64,000 bases of DNA from Asterochloris sp. CNOR1. Its lineage: Eukaryota; Chlorophyta; Trebouxiophyceae; Trebouxiales; Trebouxiaceae. Position numbers and translations under genes: made by a program. The notes under the pieces are model-generated. The model worked only from the letters and a program-made list of their open reading frames with translations, was not told the DNA's origin and did no database searches. Positions within the stretch are counted from its first letter, which is position 1; each line of letters begins with the position of its first letter. The stretch is from NCBI GenBank assembly GCA_963969365.1, contig OZ017749.1:62001-126000 (forward strand), written 5' to 3'. Positions 48,614 through 61,400 of the stretch are shown one piece after another.

Positions 48614-51600
48614 AGGCAGGAGCTGGCCCAGCTGCAGCAGAGGCCAGAGCTGTCGAGGCAGGCGAGCATGCGCATGGTGGAGTGGAGCCTGCAGGCGCTG
48701 CAGTATGGAGCACTGGGCCCCAGCGATCGCCGCATGTTTGTCTCGAGACTGCTGGAGGGCATCACAGCAATGTCTTCCGTGAGGTGCACAGAGAGCAAAA
48801 ACCTCGTCAAGCGGACGGCACTGCACATTCTGAATCAAGAGGCTGACTCCTTCTGTGTGCTGGCAGGGCCGTGCTGGGTCAGAATGACTATGAGCTGCGT
48901 ACAGCTGCTGAGGTGAACCAGCTGTGGCCTCCATTCGTGGAGCCTTGTGCACAGCTGCCAGCTTCCAAATAGCTTGCTGCATGGGAGGCTGGAGCGGGGG
49001 TGTGAGCTAATGATGCCATGCAGCTATCAGGACTGGTAGGCATGCTGTGAGGGTTGGTGGCTGCAAGGGCTTTGGGCAGGAGCTGCCAGCTGTGCCCAAG
49101 CTGCTGGAGGGCATTACAGGTCAAGCCCGAAGATGGCTTCCTGAGGGCGTGGCTGTGTCTGCAGGGCTCAGAGCGCCAGCAGCAGAGTGCCGCAGCCAGT
49201 GCGCCTGGGAGGGGCCGCCCACCAGCAGCGCCGGTCAAAGCTGACCAGCTTCTTCGAGGATGCAGCCATGTTCTCCCCTGCACACCACAAGGGTGAGGAA
49301 GCGAGCCGCCGTCAGTCCCTCAAGCATGCATCCCCATTGCCCTGGTGACTCTGCTAGTTGTGGGGCCCAGCCTGGAAGCCAAGGCACACCCCCTTGGCTG
49401 GCTGTGCTCCAGCACAAAAACGTGTACACAGCTAGGGCGCCTGCAAGCCACCCCAGCCGATTTCAGGAGGGAGCTCTGCCCGCCACGCCGGCGACCATGC
49501 TGTCTGGCAACAAGCCACATGACTGGCCAGACTGCTCCACCACAGAGACACCCTGTACACAGCTGGGGCGCCTGCAAGCCACCCAGCTGGTTTTAGGAGG
49601 GAGCTTTGCCTGCCATGCTGGCGCTCATACTATCTGGGAACAAGCCACATGCTACGCCACTATTAGCTGTGCCAGCAGAGTCTCTCTAGGTGCCCCTTGT
49701 TGCTGCAGTGGGGTTTGAGCGCAGCCCTGAATTCTTACCTGCAAGCTGCTGCAGGTGCATCAGGACCACGAGCCAGTAGTTGCACAAGCGGATGCACTCA
49801 TTGCAGAGCCTAAGTTCAAGCACACAATCTGCTGTCTGCACCGCAGATTGGCCTGGCTGCCTGCAGGCGGCTGGAAGCCCTCTGTTCCCTCGTTGCATGA
49901 TCAGCCTGGCTGCTTGCAGGTGGCTGGAAGGCCCCTGATTCCCCGTTGCAACAAGCCACATGATTGGCGCTGCTGCCTGCAGCTGGCTAGAAGTCCCCTG
50001 TTGCCCCGTGACATGACTGGCCTGGCTGCTTGCAGGTGGCTGGAAGCCTCCTGTGCCACCGTCGCAGCCTGGCAAGGGGCCTGAGCAGCCACATGCTGCT
50101 GAGGGTCATGAACCCTCAGTGAATGGCCACCAGGTCCCTGGCGCTGCCTCGGCTGCCTCTGCTTTCAGGGCGGCAGCAGCCAACCCTGCCCCTGCTGCCT
50201 TGAGAGGCGGGCAGGTGGCTGCCAACCCAGCCTCAGCCATCCCCACAGCAACAGATGGGGCAGTCAGGGCGGCCCCTTCTGCGCTGCATCACGCTGCGGC
50301 AGCAGACCCCCGAGACCCCCGTCTGAGCAGATGCCAGGTGGACCCACAGACAGAAGCAGCCGCCCTGTCGTTCCTCCAGGCAGACGTCCCCACCTCTGGG
50401 CCCCACCGACTCATTCTTTTTGACCTAGAAACAACCGGTGAGGTGCTGCTCTGCGAGCCTCACAGTCAGCATCACAGCAAGCACCTGGCAGCGTGACAGC
50501 CCCTGGGCAGTACCAGCCTGGTCGACCACTGTTACTGTGTTAAGCCGGCCTGACCTACTCTTGGCCCTGCCAGCATTGGCATGCCAGTGCTCAGGCATGC
50601 CGTGCAAATCTGAACTCCCAGGCATGACTGTACGCCCCACACTCTTTGCAGGAGCATTGAGTACAGCATCTTGAGACTCATATCTGACTCTGTGCCCTGC
50701 CCCACGGCTGACTAAAGGAGTTTGTACCCTTCAATTTGACGTTGTGCCTAACCCTCCCTGCAGGATTCTGCACCAAGCAAATCAGTCCAGACTCCTGTGT
50801 CCGACTGTGCACCTCGCCCTCTCTGCAGGATCACTGAATAAAGCAGAACGCATTGTGGAGATAGCAGCTGTGTCCTTTGACACTGGGGACTCCTATGAGA
50901 GTCTCGTGAACACATATCCAGTGAAGGTGATCTCAGGTTGCTGCGTCCAGCCGGCAGCGGCGGCGGACTCATGGCAGATGGCACTCCCCTGAGCGCTCTA
51001 GCGTGCACCATGCGTACATGCTACAACCGCAATGGTGTCGTTGTCTTCACACATGACATGCCTGCTGTTTATATTGCCCAGACTGACCTGGCCCATCCAC
51101 AGCAGAAGCACCAATGCACTGGACTAGCTGTGCTTGCTGTGTAGCCTGACCTGGCAGCTTGCCAGCTGAGGCAAGATGTGTATTGTGAAGTGCAGTCACC
51201 CCAAGCCCTGGTGGAACATGTCCACAAGATCCCCAATGACATGATCCATCAGCCCACCGTCCCTGAATTCAGGCAAGCTCTATCTGGTGTTTCTGGTGCT
51301 GCTTGATGATGTTCTGGGTGCGGCCGTGCAAGCGCAGAAGCATGTCCCGTCACGTTCTGCTATGCAAGTGCTGTGAAGCACTCAGCTCTTGCCCTTTTCA
51401 GGGAAGCCCTGTGTTGGGCAAGCGCAAAAGCAAGATGTGCATGCTATGTCTGCCTTAGGTGCCAGAGGAGAAGCGTGTGCTTTTTGTGCTGGAAGGGTGC
51501 CTGAGCAGGATCATGTGCTTTGCCTGCTTGATCAATGCCTCCTGCAATTTGCCTCCACCATGCAGCAGTGCACTTCGAGAAAAAGAGCCCCAGGCCAGTT

Positions 51601-54600
51601 TGTTCCGCACTGATGCAATGCCCCAAGTGTTGTAATGACCTGGCAGGCTGCACTGCATGGGACGTCATCAAATGGCAGGCAGGCACCTCACTGGCCAAGC
51701 ACAGTGGCCTTTGTCCGCTGTCACCATGCTTGAACATGATGCAGGGGCCTCCCTCTCACCATGCCCCTGCCCTGGCTGTAGGCAAGTCGCCCTTGGGTTT
51801 GCAGCGTTTGTCCAGTGCTGCTGCCCACACAGGCAGATTCCCGTGCTGGTCACCCCCGGTGGCTGCGGCTTTGACGCCTCCCTCACGTCTCGTCCTTGCC
51901 CCGGCTGCAGACAGGTTGCCCTGGAGTTTGCAGCCTTCATCCAGCGCTGCTGCTCGAACAGGCACATCCCCGTGCTGGTGGCCCACAACGGCTGCGGCTT
52001 CGACTTCCCATTTCTGGTGCAAGAGTACCGGCGGGTAGGATTGGAGGTCCCCCTGCAGTGGCCGTACCTGGACACTGTGCAGCTGGCACGCCACTACCGG
52101 GGCATGCGCAAGAACGGGCTGGTGAGGCAACGCTGTGATGAGGGAGATGCAGCCATGGTGGCACCTGGCTGAGCGAGTCACGCTGCCGGCATGCCTGGGC
52201 TGGGCTGTTGGAGTCGACCTGCATACCAGCACGGCCGCTTGAGGGGGGCAGGTGGAGGGGAGAGACGTGGAGGGGGCTGACTCTGTGCGCACTGCACTGC
52301 TTGCTGACAGGTGTGGAATGCCTTGGAGAATCCAATCTATGACGTCAAACTCACGTCACAGCCACATCTGGGGAGCAGAGGGGGATGGGGCGTCAGGGGA
52401 GGAGGTGGGGGGAAGGGGGATGTACAAAGATGAGGATGGCGGGCTCATCCTGCATGCTGACGCAGCCAGCTTGGCAGGCGATCTCTGCCAGGCCGTCTGT
52501 TGTGCAGCCTGCAGCCAGTGGGCCACTTCTGTGGCAGGCAAGGCAACAGTTGTGAACTGGTGACCAGCTCAAGCTAACTCCCTTGCAGGCAGCACTGCTG
52601 TGAAACTATCGCCCTCCAGTCTGACCCGCTTGTGGTGGCACATGGCTGTGTTGTCTGCACTGCTTGTTGGAGTGGGCAGATCTGACTCTACATGGGCCAG
52701 CCAAGTCTGCAACTGCCTGCACTGCTCATGGCATTCTAATGTGGCTGCCTTTGTGGTCTGTGCTGCTCACCTACATATATTGCCTGTGGTCATGCACTGC
52801 GTGGTCAGCCTGTGGCCTGCACTGCTGTCCAGCATGGGGTGGCAAAACGCCGGCTGGCCCCACTCCTGGCATGCCTGGCTGCTCTGCACAATGGGTTTGA
52901 GCTGTTACAAGCCTGTCGCTGCCTCACCCTGACAAATCTGGCAGTTTGAAGCAGTTCCCAACAAACTAGAATCAAACAGTTGTAGTGTGTCACACAGGTG
53001 TTCACTGCCTCACTCTCAATCACCTCCCTGGCTGAAGCAGTCCCCGGCAAGCTGCAGTCTGAACCCTCCTAATAGGGTGGTGCAAGGACTGCAGAGTCCA
53101 AAGCTACACCGAATTGCTCTGTGTTGTTCCAGCCCATGTGGAGGCACAAGCCTAGCCCTACACCTGCACTGACATGCTCTTTGCTGGTACAGCAAATGCT
53201 GAGGGAGGAGTTCGGCATGCCAGCTCCGGCGCAGGCACATCGCGCCATGGCTGACGTCAAGGTCAGCCCGGGTGATGCTTGCACTGGCACCCTGAAGCGT
53301 GGTGCCTTGGCATCTGAACTCCAGGCCTGAGCAAATCAACTCTGACTTATCTGATCCTTTCTTGCATGGAAGCAGTGAGGTGGCCTGGCCAGCCAGCATG
53401 CCCAACACAGATAAGTTTGTACCAGCAACCATCTGGCACCCAGCACGAGAGCTGCATGAAACTATGAGCGCCCAGGCTGCAGCAGTGCCTGGAACATCAG
53501 ACCTCTCTGCGCACAACGTCACAAACTCTCACAAAAGCACAGAGCAGCATTTCTTGTGCAAAATGGCATGTATGACAGGCATTCCTCTTCCTGTGATGCC
53601 ATTATGTGTATCGCTGCCAGCAGCGCCTCGACTCTTGCCTACCAGTCCTGCATGGGGTGCTGCTCCTGCTGTTGTGCCTTGCCACCATCTCCGTGTGCTT
53701 GCTCCAGTGGGCTGCATAGAGGCTGTGTGTCCCTGCAGCTGCTTGTGAAGCTGTTCTGCAGGTTATGCACAGGTCTGTCCTTCCCAATGTTTTATGTGCC
53801 TTCGGCTCAGTGGCAATAGCTTTGTGCCTGCAGACTCATGCACCAGGCCTGGGTTGGGGCCGTTGCCTGGCTCTGTGACTGATCTGTATGCACGGTCCCT
53901 GCAGGCGTTTGACTTTCAGTCACTGCGTCTATCTGCAGGTCATGCGGGATATACTACCCTACCTGATGCAAGGGTCTGAGCTGCCAGACGTCGAGACCAT
54001 GATGACTGCCCCTAGGGTGCGCGAGAGGCTGCCCTCCTTTCGGGGCATCATGGCCAACGTCAAAGGCGCCAGTGAGTCCACAGTTGGGGTGCACCTTCTG
54101 TTATTGAACCCACAGCATATGGCCTGCTCACGGTTGTGGCACTGCATACTAAATGTGTAGTGGCTTTCAGCTGATGTTGGTTTTAGCCGATTTCTGAGAA
54201 CAGTTCAGCTAGTTCTTGCTGCCGCATTGCTTGAGCAACTTGAGGCCTTGAGTGAATCTGGAAGGGGCACATACAACGCCTGTAGCCACCTCACCGCAGC
54301 TTTCTGCCTTTCAGGTGCCCACTGCTGGCACCTCAACACACTCGAACTGGGTTCCTGTGTACTAGGTTTGGCCTGTCCCATGGAGTATCACAGCCCTGGG
54401 GCTTGCTGCATGCTGCCTGAGTCTGCCCTCAGCAGCTGCACCATGCCTTCAGCATTCCCCATGCGCTGGTATTGCACTTCATGCCAGCAGTCAGGTGGCA
54501 GCGCCATCGCAGACTCTTGCATCTGCCCCTCCATGAGTCACCTGGTCAATGACCACGCGCCCTTATCTCCGTTCGGGTCTGATATATTGCCTGCGGAGGA

Positions 54601-54964
54601 ACCGGCTGCCAGCATCCTGCCAGGCCGAACCCTGAGCTTGTCAGCAGCACTTGAGGTGTGAACTGCCCTCCTGCCTGCAGAGACACCAGCTGCCAGCTTG
54701 CTGTCAATCAATCTTGAGAAAAACAGTTTCCTGTGAGATGTCGCTGTGCTCCTGATTGCAGAGGAGCCAGCACAGCAAATTCAGAAGGCGGAGCGCCGTG
54801 CGGAATCCATGAAGGCTGTGGCAGAGGACGCAGATGTGAGCTACTCCCTGCCGGACGTCGTGAGCATGAAGGAGGCTGCCCAGCAGGTGACGCCAGGGGT
54901 TGTCGATGATGTTGTGAGCCCATGCAATGCCTTGGCGTCAAAGACGCTCTGTTGCACAAAGTAG
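48614..54964 (+). CDS. DEDDh 3'-5' exonuclease domain protein
   Basis: DnaQ/RNase T-like exonuclease, probably trimming DNA or RNA 3' ends. Exons: 48614-48779, 49165-49292, 50036-50437 (long linker, then motif I FDLETTG), 50829-50926 (RIVEIAAVSF), 51196-51272 (ALVEHVHKIPNDMIHQP), 51911-52121 (motif II VLVAHNGCGFDFPFL), 53193-53264 (motif III HRAMADVK), ~53939-54071, ~54762-54874 (charged, AQQIQKAERRAESMKAV) with an open frame to TAG at 54964. Phases agree at 49292/50036 and 51272/51911. The acidic residues and histidine of DEDDh are all present. The intron after 51272 starts with GC (AG/GCAAGC). An exon between 52121 and 53193 may be missing. The 5' end is unknown. The true 3' end is also uncertain, because the gene runs towards RecG without a clear terminator. 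Confidence 0.82.
49425..49640 (+). repeat. 131-nt tandem duplication in an exonuclease intron
   Basis: TACACAGCTRGGGCGCCTGC, followed by AAGCCACC and AGGAGGGAGCTYTGCC, occurs at 49425 and 49556. Each copy ends in an ACAAGCCACATG motif that also appears in the repeats at 49950. Confidence 0.85.
49850..50060 (+). repeat. Four tandem copies of the acceptor of the DEDDh exon
   Basis: GGCTGCYTGCAG/GTGGCTGGAAG-like junctions end at 49866, 49919, 49982 and 50035 (spacing 53, 63 and 53 nt). Only the last leads into the exon beginning GWKPPVPPSQPG. The earlier copies carry related exon starts such as WKPSVPS, so they are duplications of intron end plus exon start. Confidence 0.85.
51781..51990 (+). 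repeat. Duplicated exo II exon of the exonuclease
   Basis: 51783-51890 reads QVALGFAAFVQCC ... IPVLVTPGGCGFDASL and is a 129-nt-offset copy of 51912-52020, QVALEFAAFIQRCC ... IPVLVAHNGCGFDFPFL. It is open throughout and preceded by an AG acceptor, but the AHN of motif II has become TPG, so inclusion would not give a normal active site. Confidence 0.85.
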
Positions 54965-55446
54965 ACAAGATGCGAGCAGTGCTCCAAAGTGGGGATTTGC
55001 TGTCTGTTGATTACGGCCAGAGATGGCCAGCACAAGGACAGTGTCTAACATGTCAAGTCAGGGGCAGACCCTGCTGTATGAGGCAGAGTGACTGTCACAT
55101 TGTTGCGCTGGATAAGGCTGCAGCTGTGCTTTCACAAATGTGGAGAGTGTGTTGTGCTCACAGCCATTTGGTCTCCCCACGGATGAGGTTGCAGCGCAGG
55201 TGAAACCTGGGGCTGTAATGAACTTGTGTGAAGGAGGGGAGCCTCTGCAGCAGGGCCACAGGCTCAGGTGCTGCACGAAGCTGTCGCTTCAGACATGCCC
55301 TGACGACAGAATCTGGGTGCTTGCCAGCAGTCATGTCGGCATGAGAATCGATGAATCTGCTGACTGAGTAAGCTGTGTTCAGCATGAGGTCAGGCAGCCA
55401 GCATTGTCCTGCCTGAGGCCAGCATCGTTTTTTGACAGGCCGGCAG

Positions 55447-58400
55447 AGCAGTGACAGCAAGATCAGGGATGCTGGTGCAGACTCTGTTGCTCGTGCTGCA
55501 CAGCTGTTGCACCCCAGCACTGTTGGAAGCTGCACCCTTGCCCCTCACTTTGACGATGCACTTATGCAGGGCCTCAGCTGTTGCAGACCTGCTGTTGCAC
55601 TGCTCACAGCCTCACAAGCTGCAGCCTCAGCCAAGACTGCTCCTCCTGCACTGCAGCTGGAGCGCCAGCAGCGCAGCTACCGGTGGCAGCAGCAGATGGA
55701 GCAGACACTGACTGTGGAGCAGCTTCAGGCCATGGCCGTCAGCTGGCAGGAACTGTTGCAGGACGCACGCCTGCACAGGGGGGTTCTGGACGTGCCCGTG
55801 CAGGAGTGCAAATTACTCACCCCAGCCCAGCGCATGTGAGCAACTTCGTGGGTTGTTGAGCTGCCTCTGTGGACTGTATCACTGTGGTGCAGTCACCAGC
55901 AGGAGCATCCGTATGTCCGGCAGCGCTGGCACGCTCCAGCGCTGAGGCCGTGTGCAGACGGCATCCCCTGCAGCGCAGCAGCTCTGCATCGGTGCCGTGC
56001 CCGGTGTCCCTGGAGCTGAGACTGGTGGCTGGTGTCTGGCAAGGATGTCTGTTGGTTTGCGCGCACTTGCTGAGTGGCTGTGTGCCATCAGGCTGGTCAA
56101 AACATGCAGAGGGATTGGGGGCCACTCCAGCTGGAATCGGGGCGACACTGGCCCTCTAGCCTGGGCAGCAGCAATTGTTGCACAATGAGTATTGTCGTGT
56201 CTGAATGCAGCGCCTGCAAGGACCTGGAGATGACAGCACTCAGCACGCATGGCACAGCCAAAGGCTCTGCAAAGAGCCAGCGCTGCCCTGCTCTGTGGCA
56301 GGAATGCATTGCACTGCATGCAGGGACTTAGAGAAGGCTGACTTCCCCACCCTGAGGGCAGTCCTGCAGCACTACCCACGCGACTACCGACACTACCACA
56401 GTGTGCTGAGTGAGGGGGCCCTGGTGGAGGTGCCTGCGCGGGTGCTGTCCATCTGGGTCCAGCCCATGATGAGGGGTGCCTGGCTGAAGGCAGAGCTGGA
56501 GGTGTGGCAGCAACAGCCGCTGCCTGAGGGCAGTGGCACTTGCAGGTAGGTTCTACATGTTCTATTTCATTCTCATTTTGGCAGGGCGCTGCAGAGCATA
56601 TGCTGCTTGCTGGAGCCTGGCCCTGCCGCAGGACCACTTTGGGCTGCTGTCGGCCAGGCTGCTGGATGCATGCTGGTAGTGTGTGTAGCCTGGCTGAGGG
56701 CAGAACTGGAGGTGTGGCAGTGGCAGTGGCAGTGGCAGCTGCCGCCAGCAGTGGTGACAAGTCATCCCATTGGCTACATGACAATCCTCAGAGGTGAGGC
56801 AGTGGCAGCCAACTTGCAGCAGGTGTGGAGCCAGACATGGCACCGGCCGCTGTGAAATTACGTTGCACTCAGGGGTCCAGGAGTTGCTAGTGGACAGCAA
56901 GAAGACATTGTAGACCACAAATGGTGCTGATAGCGACAGCAGCAGCCTGCTGATCCTTGCTGTGAAGAGGGCAGCGTGGTGCATGCTAATCTTGGGTGTG
57001 GAATGCAGGTGTGTTGTGTTGTCAGGTAGGCTGCACAGCACTCATTTGCCACAGCTGTAGCGGCAATGGCCGCACCTGCTGTGGGGACTGAGTGGACTCT
57101 CAGAGAGCGTCACTCTCTGCCTGCAGCTCTGGGGGCAGTGACAGCACCAGCACCTGCAGTGGGGAGTGGCCCAGCTCTTGAAAGGCGTCACTCTTTGCCT
57201 GCAGCTCTGGAGGCGGGTGACGGCAGTGGTCAGCTGGTGCGGCACCTTGTCAACTACCAGCAGGTCATGATAGGCCCCTGGGTCATGCCCAAGCTGAAGA
57301 GCCTGGTCAAGGAGCACCCTCCAGGGGCCAGGGTGACCCTGCGAGGGAAGGTCAGCCGGCAGAACCCAGGTGAGCGGCAGTTAGCCTGTGGTTTGTGCAA
57401 GGTGGCAGCCCTGAGGCAGTGTCTTCACCATAGATTTGTGCCTGCAGACTGCTGGAGGCGGGGACGGCTGATGTCCATCAGGCCAGTCAGGCTGATGCTA
57501 AGCAGCTGCTGACCTGTTGAGGGAATCCCCTGACCCACAGATCTGTGTCTGCAGACCACTGGAAGATGGACGGGGAGGAGATGTCTGACCTGGATGAGGC
57601 TGTGCCATCTGACGCCACCATCACAGCCGTCTACGCCTCCACCAAGGGTGTGACGGACAAGAAGTGGCGCAAGTAAGGATGGGGGGTGCCAAGAATAACA
57701 GAAATGAAATTAATTGTTTATTCGCTAGACAAGGCTGGGTTCCTTGTTATCAGGGTTTGGGCGCTGCGCAGCAGCCAGCTGGGTCACTGCTGCCATGGTC
57801 ATAATATTGTGTTCAGGCAGCATGGTCCAGGTGGCTGTTTAGGGGCATTACTGGTGTGATGTTGCGAGGTTGCCGTGAGGGGGGTTGCAGGTGAGGAATG
57901 ATGCAAGCGCGCCCGAACACCTCAGGGGGCCCGGTCATCTGGTAAGGGCGATGTCGGGTTCCGGCCGGTGGGTGCAACACATGCTGGCATCCACCTCTAT
58001 GGGCTTGCTCGTACTCAGCAAACCTTCGATATGTGATCAGGGGCAGGGGTGTGACATGCCATCACATGTCCTGAAAAGCATAGCATCTGCTGCGTCACAG
58101 CACCTGGCATGAGCTCTGCCACAAGGCAAGTTGCGCACAGGTGCCCTCGTGGACCATCAAGCCCTGGTGTTGCACATTCATCTCAGTTTCTACTTGAATG
58201 GCGCCAACTGTATGCAGGGCCCTTGAACGCATCTTTGCCAAAGCGAGTGATGACGAGCGCCTGCAGCAGTGGGATGCCATCCCATTGGATGTGAGCAGGG
58301 AGCTCAGGTTGATGCCCTGGTGGAAGGTGAAACCCTTGGGGGCGCACAAACCCCGCATCTTTTGCACTTCCCCGCACCACGGCATGTTTCTCAAACAGAT

Positions 58401-61400
58401 GCTGATCTGCAGAGTCCACAGACTGCTCTGCGGTGCTGCTGCAGTGACGCCAGGATGGAACACCTTTTTGTTGGCAGATGCTCACCAACACCAGCTTGAG
58501 CTCTGCAGTTGTCCCTTGCTCACTGCAGAGCATGCTGGTGCATCTGAGGCCACCAGTGTGCAAGCTGGTGCTGCTCCCTTGAAGCCAGCCTGCCACATTG
58601 TGCTGGCGGCGGCTGCTGCTGGTGCTGATCCAGGCTGTGCTTAACACAAATTATGGCTGCTCAGCCCCCAGGGGTGCAGCATGGGGCCTGGCAGAGTGTG
58701 CTGGCGGCTACTCTGGATGCCGATGCAGTCTGTGCACAACAGCCACCAGCCGCCCAGCTGTGGGGCACGGCAGCAGTTCCGCTTAGTCCTAGCAGAGCAA
58801 GCCAGCAACTTCACCGACACCTGTTCTGGAGGTGCAGCTAGCTCCCATGTCACACATTGTGCTGATGGGCGCTGCTGGTGCTGGTGCAGGCTGTGCAGAC
58901 CATCCACCTGCCGCCCAGCCCTGAGGAGCTGGAGCAGGCTCGCCGGCGCCTGGCCTTTGAGGAGCTGCTCCTTCTGCAGCTGACCCTGCTGCTGCGGCGT
59001 CACATCATGAGGTGCGTTGGCGGAGCTGCTGCCTGTGCGACAGGTGGCTGCTGACTTTTCTGGGGTTTGAGAGTTCGGGGGGGTCAGGATCTTGCGCTTG
59101 AGGAGCTGCTCATTCTGCAGCTGACCCTGCTACTGCGGTGTCACATCATGAGGTGCGCTGGCGGAGCTGCTGCGTGTGCGAAAGCTGGCTGCATGAAGCT
59201 GGCCTGCTTGGGCGTCCTGGCTGGAATCATACCTTGAGCATTTCAACATAATCTGCTGCAGGAGCTCTCAGACGGACCTAGGGGGTCACTTCCATGAAGG
59301 GCATGACCATCTCAAAGTATATCGGTTTTCTGGTGCAGGACCCCTCAGACGTGGACTGACATGGAGGGCATTTCCATGAGAGCGCGTGGACACCGTGAAA
59401 GTCATTGGGTTCTGCTGCAGGACTCCTCGGACAGAAGCTGACCTGGAGGGTACTTCCATGAACCGCCTGGACATGCTGGAGGCGGGCCGGGCAGCTTTGC
59501 CCTTCCAGCTCACCACAGCGCAGGAGCGGGTGCTGGGCCAGGTGGGGTGCCTGTTGGCTGGGACTGATATAGGGTGTAGGGCTTGGGTCACACACAGGTT
59601 GTCCTGCGCAGGCCTGATGGCAAAGCGGCGATCAAACTCCTGCTGAGCCTGCTTGGCACTGCAGAAGCATGTGTGGCTTCACGTATCACTGCCTACCTAA
59701 TGTATCACGGGACACAAAATTTGCAGCCTGCCTGGCTGGTGGCAGAGTTTGGCTGAGCCCTGTGATGCTGACCTGCCGCTCAGTAGTGCGAGTGCTCCTG
59801 CCACCTCAATCATACTGCCACTTCAACCACGCTTCCTGCTTGCAGGTTGTGGAGGACCTGGCTGGGCCGGCGCCCATGCACAGGCTGCTGCAGGGGGACG
59901 TCGGGTCAGGGAAGACAGCTGTCGCCTTCCTGGCCATGCTTGCGGCTGCTGGGTCTGGCTGCCAGGCAGCCCTCATGGCCCCCACGGAGGTGCGTGGCAA
60001 GGGGACAGCTGGGTACCAGTCTTGTCACTTTCAATGTGGTGGAGCTGTGTCATATCTGCGTGCAGTCGCCATGCACGTGTGGACTGCTGCAGCTCAGGCT
60101 GCTCCAGCCACTGATGACTCAACTGGAGTTTGAAAGCTCTCATGACGCCGTTCTGGGTTTGCAGCAGGGGCCCAGCTGCATGCAGTGGGTTTAGTCTTGC
60201 ACGATGCTGGCAGGCTGAGAATGCTGCTGCAGCGCAAGATATCGCGTCAGGTGCTGTGTCAGCCACAGTACTAATGCTGTTGTTGAGCCCTCAGAGGCAG
60301 CCATAGAGATGTTGCCATTGACGCCCACAGCAGTACTCAAACCAGCTGCTGCAATGCTGGACAGTGCTTCAAGGGGCTGTTTGCCCACACAGCCACAGCT
60401 CTTATCTAAGGACCAGAGTCGGCGTCTCGCCTGCATCAGTCAGTACAGAAAACGTGACATGCACTGTGCAGCCCCCTTGCCACAAACTCAGGTACACATG
60501 TTCCAGACAATTAATGCTTTCACAAGGTCCTCTCCGTTCTGCAGGTTCTGGCAGAGCAGCATTTCCTCAAGCTGAGCCAGCTAAGGGCTGCCATGCCTGC
60601 CGACCAGCAGCCCAGCATTGCCATCCTGACTGGGTCTGTGAAGGCGAAGGAGAAGCGGCAGGTGCGCAGCTCATGGGCCTGTATGTGCCTGCATCAGGTA
60701 TCGCGTGCAAGCATCACTCAGGCTGTTGCTAGTGCCCAGATGTCACAGAATGTGCAGAGTGCTCAGTCGGCAGGGGTGCAGCACTCTATCTTGGGCAACT
60801 TTCTGCTTTGGGTATTTGACCATGTGCACCAGGGTGTTATCTTGTGTTGGGACATTTCAACTGCCCAGTGGTGCCTGGCAGACTCCTGGCGTGCATATTC
60901 AGGATTTTTCTGTGGGGTGAGACATGGCACCTCTGTCCACCTTCCTATGCCCCAGCCCACCTCTGTTTTGTCTGCTGCAGATCCATGCAGACCTGGCCTC
61001 GGGCGCTGTTGATTTGGTTGTGGGCACCCACGCGCTGATCACAGAGAAACTGGAGTACAAGGCTCTGGGGCTGGCTGTGGTGGACGAGCAGCACAGGTGG
61101 GGGCCTTATGATCTTGGGGGTTCAAGTTGAACGGGGAGAGGAGGGGGCCAGGCTGCTGCTGGGGCTGGCGGTGGCGGATGAGCAGCACAGCTGGGGCCTG
61201 GTCCTGGACCCTGCTGCATGGTGTGCTGGCAGTGTCCTGAGCTAGGGCCTACTATCTGGTTCAAGGCAGCAGCCTTCCTGTAGCGCAGCAGCAAAAGACC
61301 TCTGATTTGTGGGTGGGGACACTAACCTGCCTCCATGGCACTGATGTATTCCTGCAGCTGGGCACCCAGACCCAACGCTGCCCATGCCCTGTGAGTGCAC

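Noticed and set aside
55879-56784. 301-codon minus-strand frame, the longest in the window
   Set aside because: It is antisense to RecG exon 56324-56545 and has a low-complexity Ala/Ser/Pro composition with no domain.
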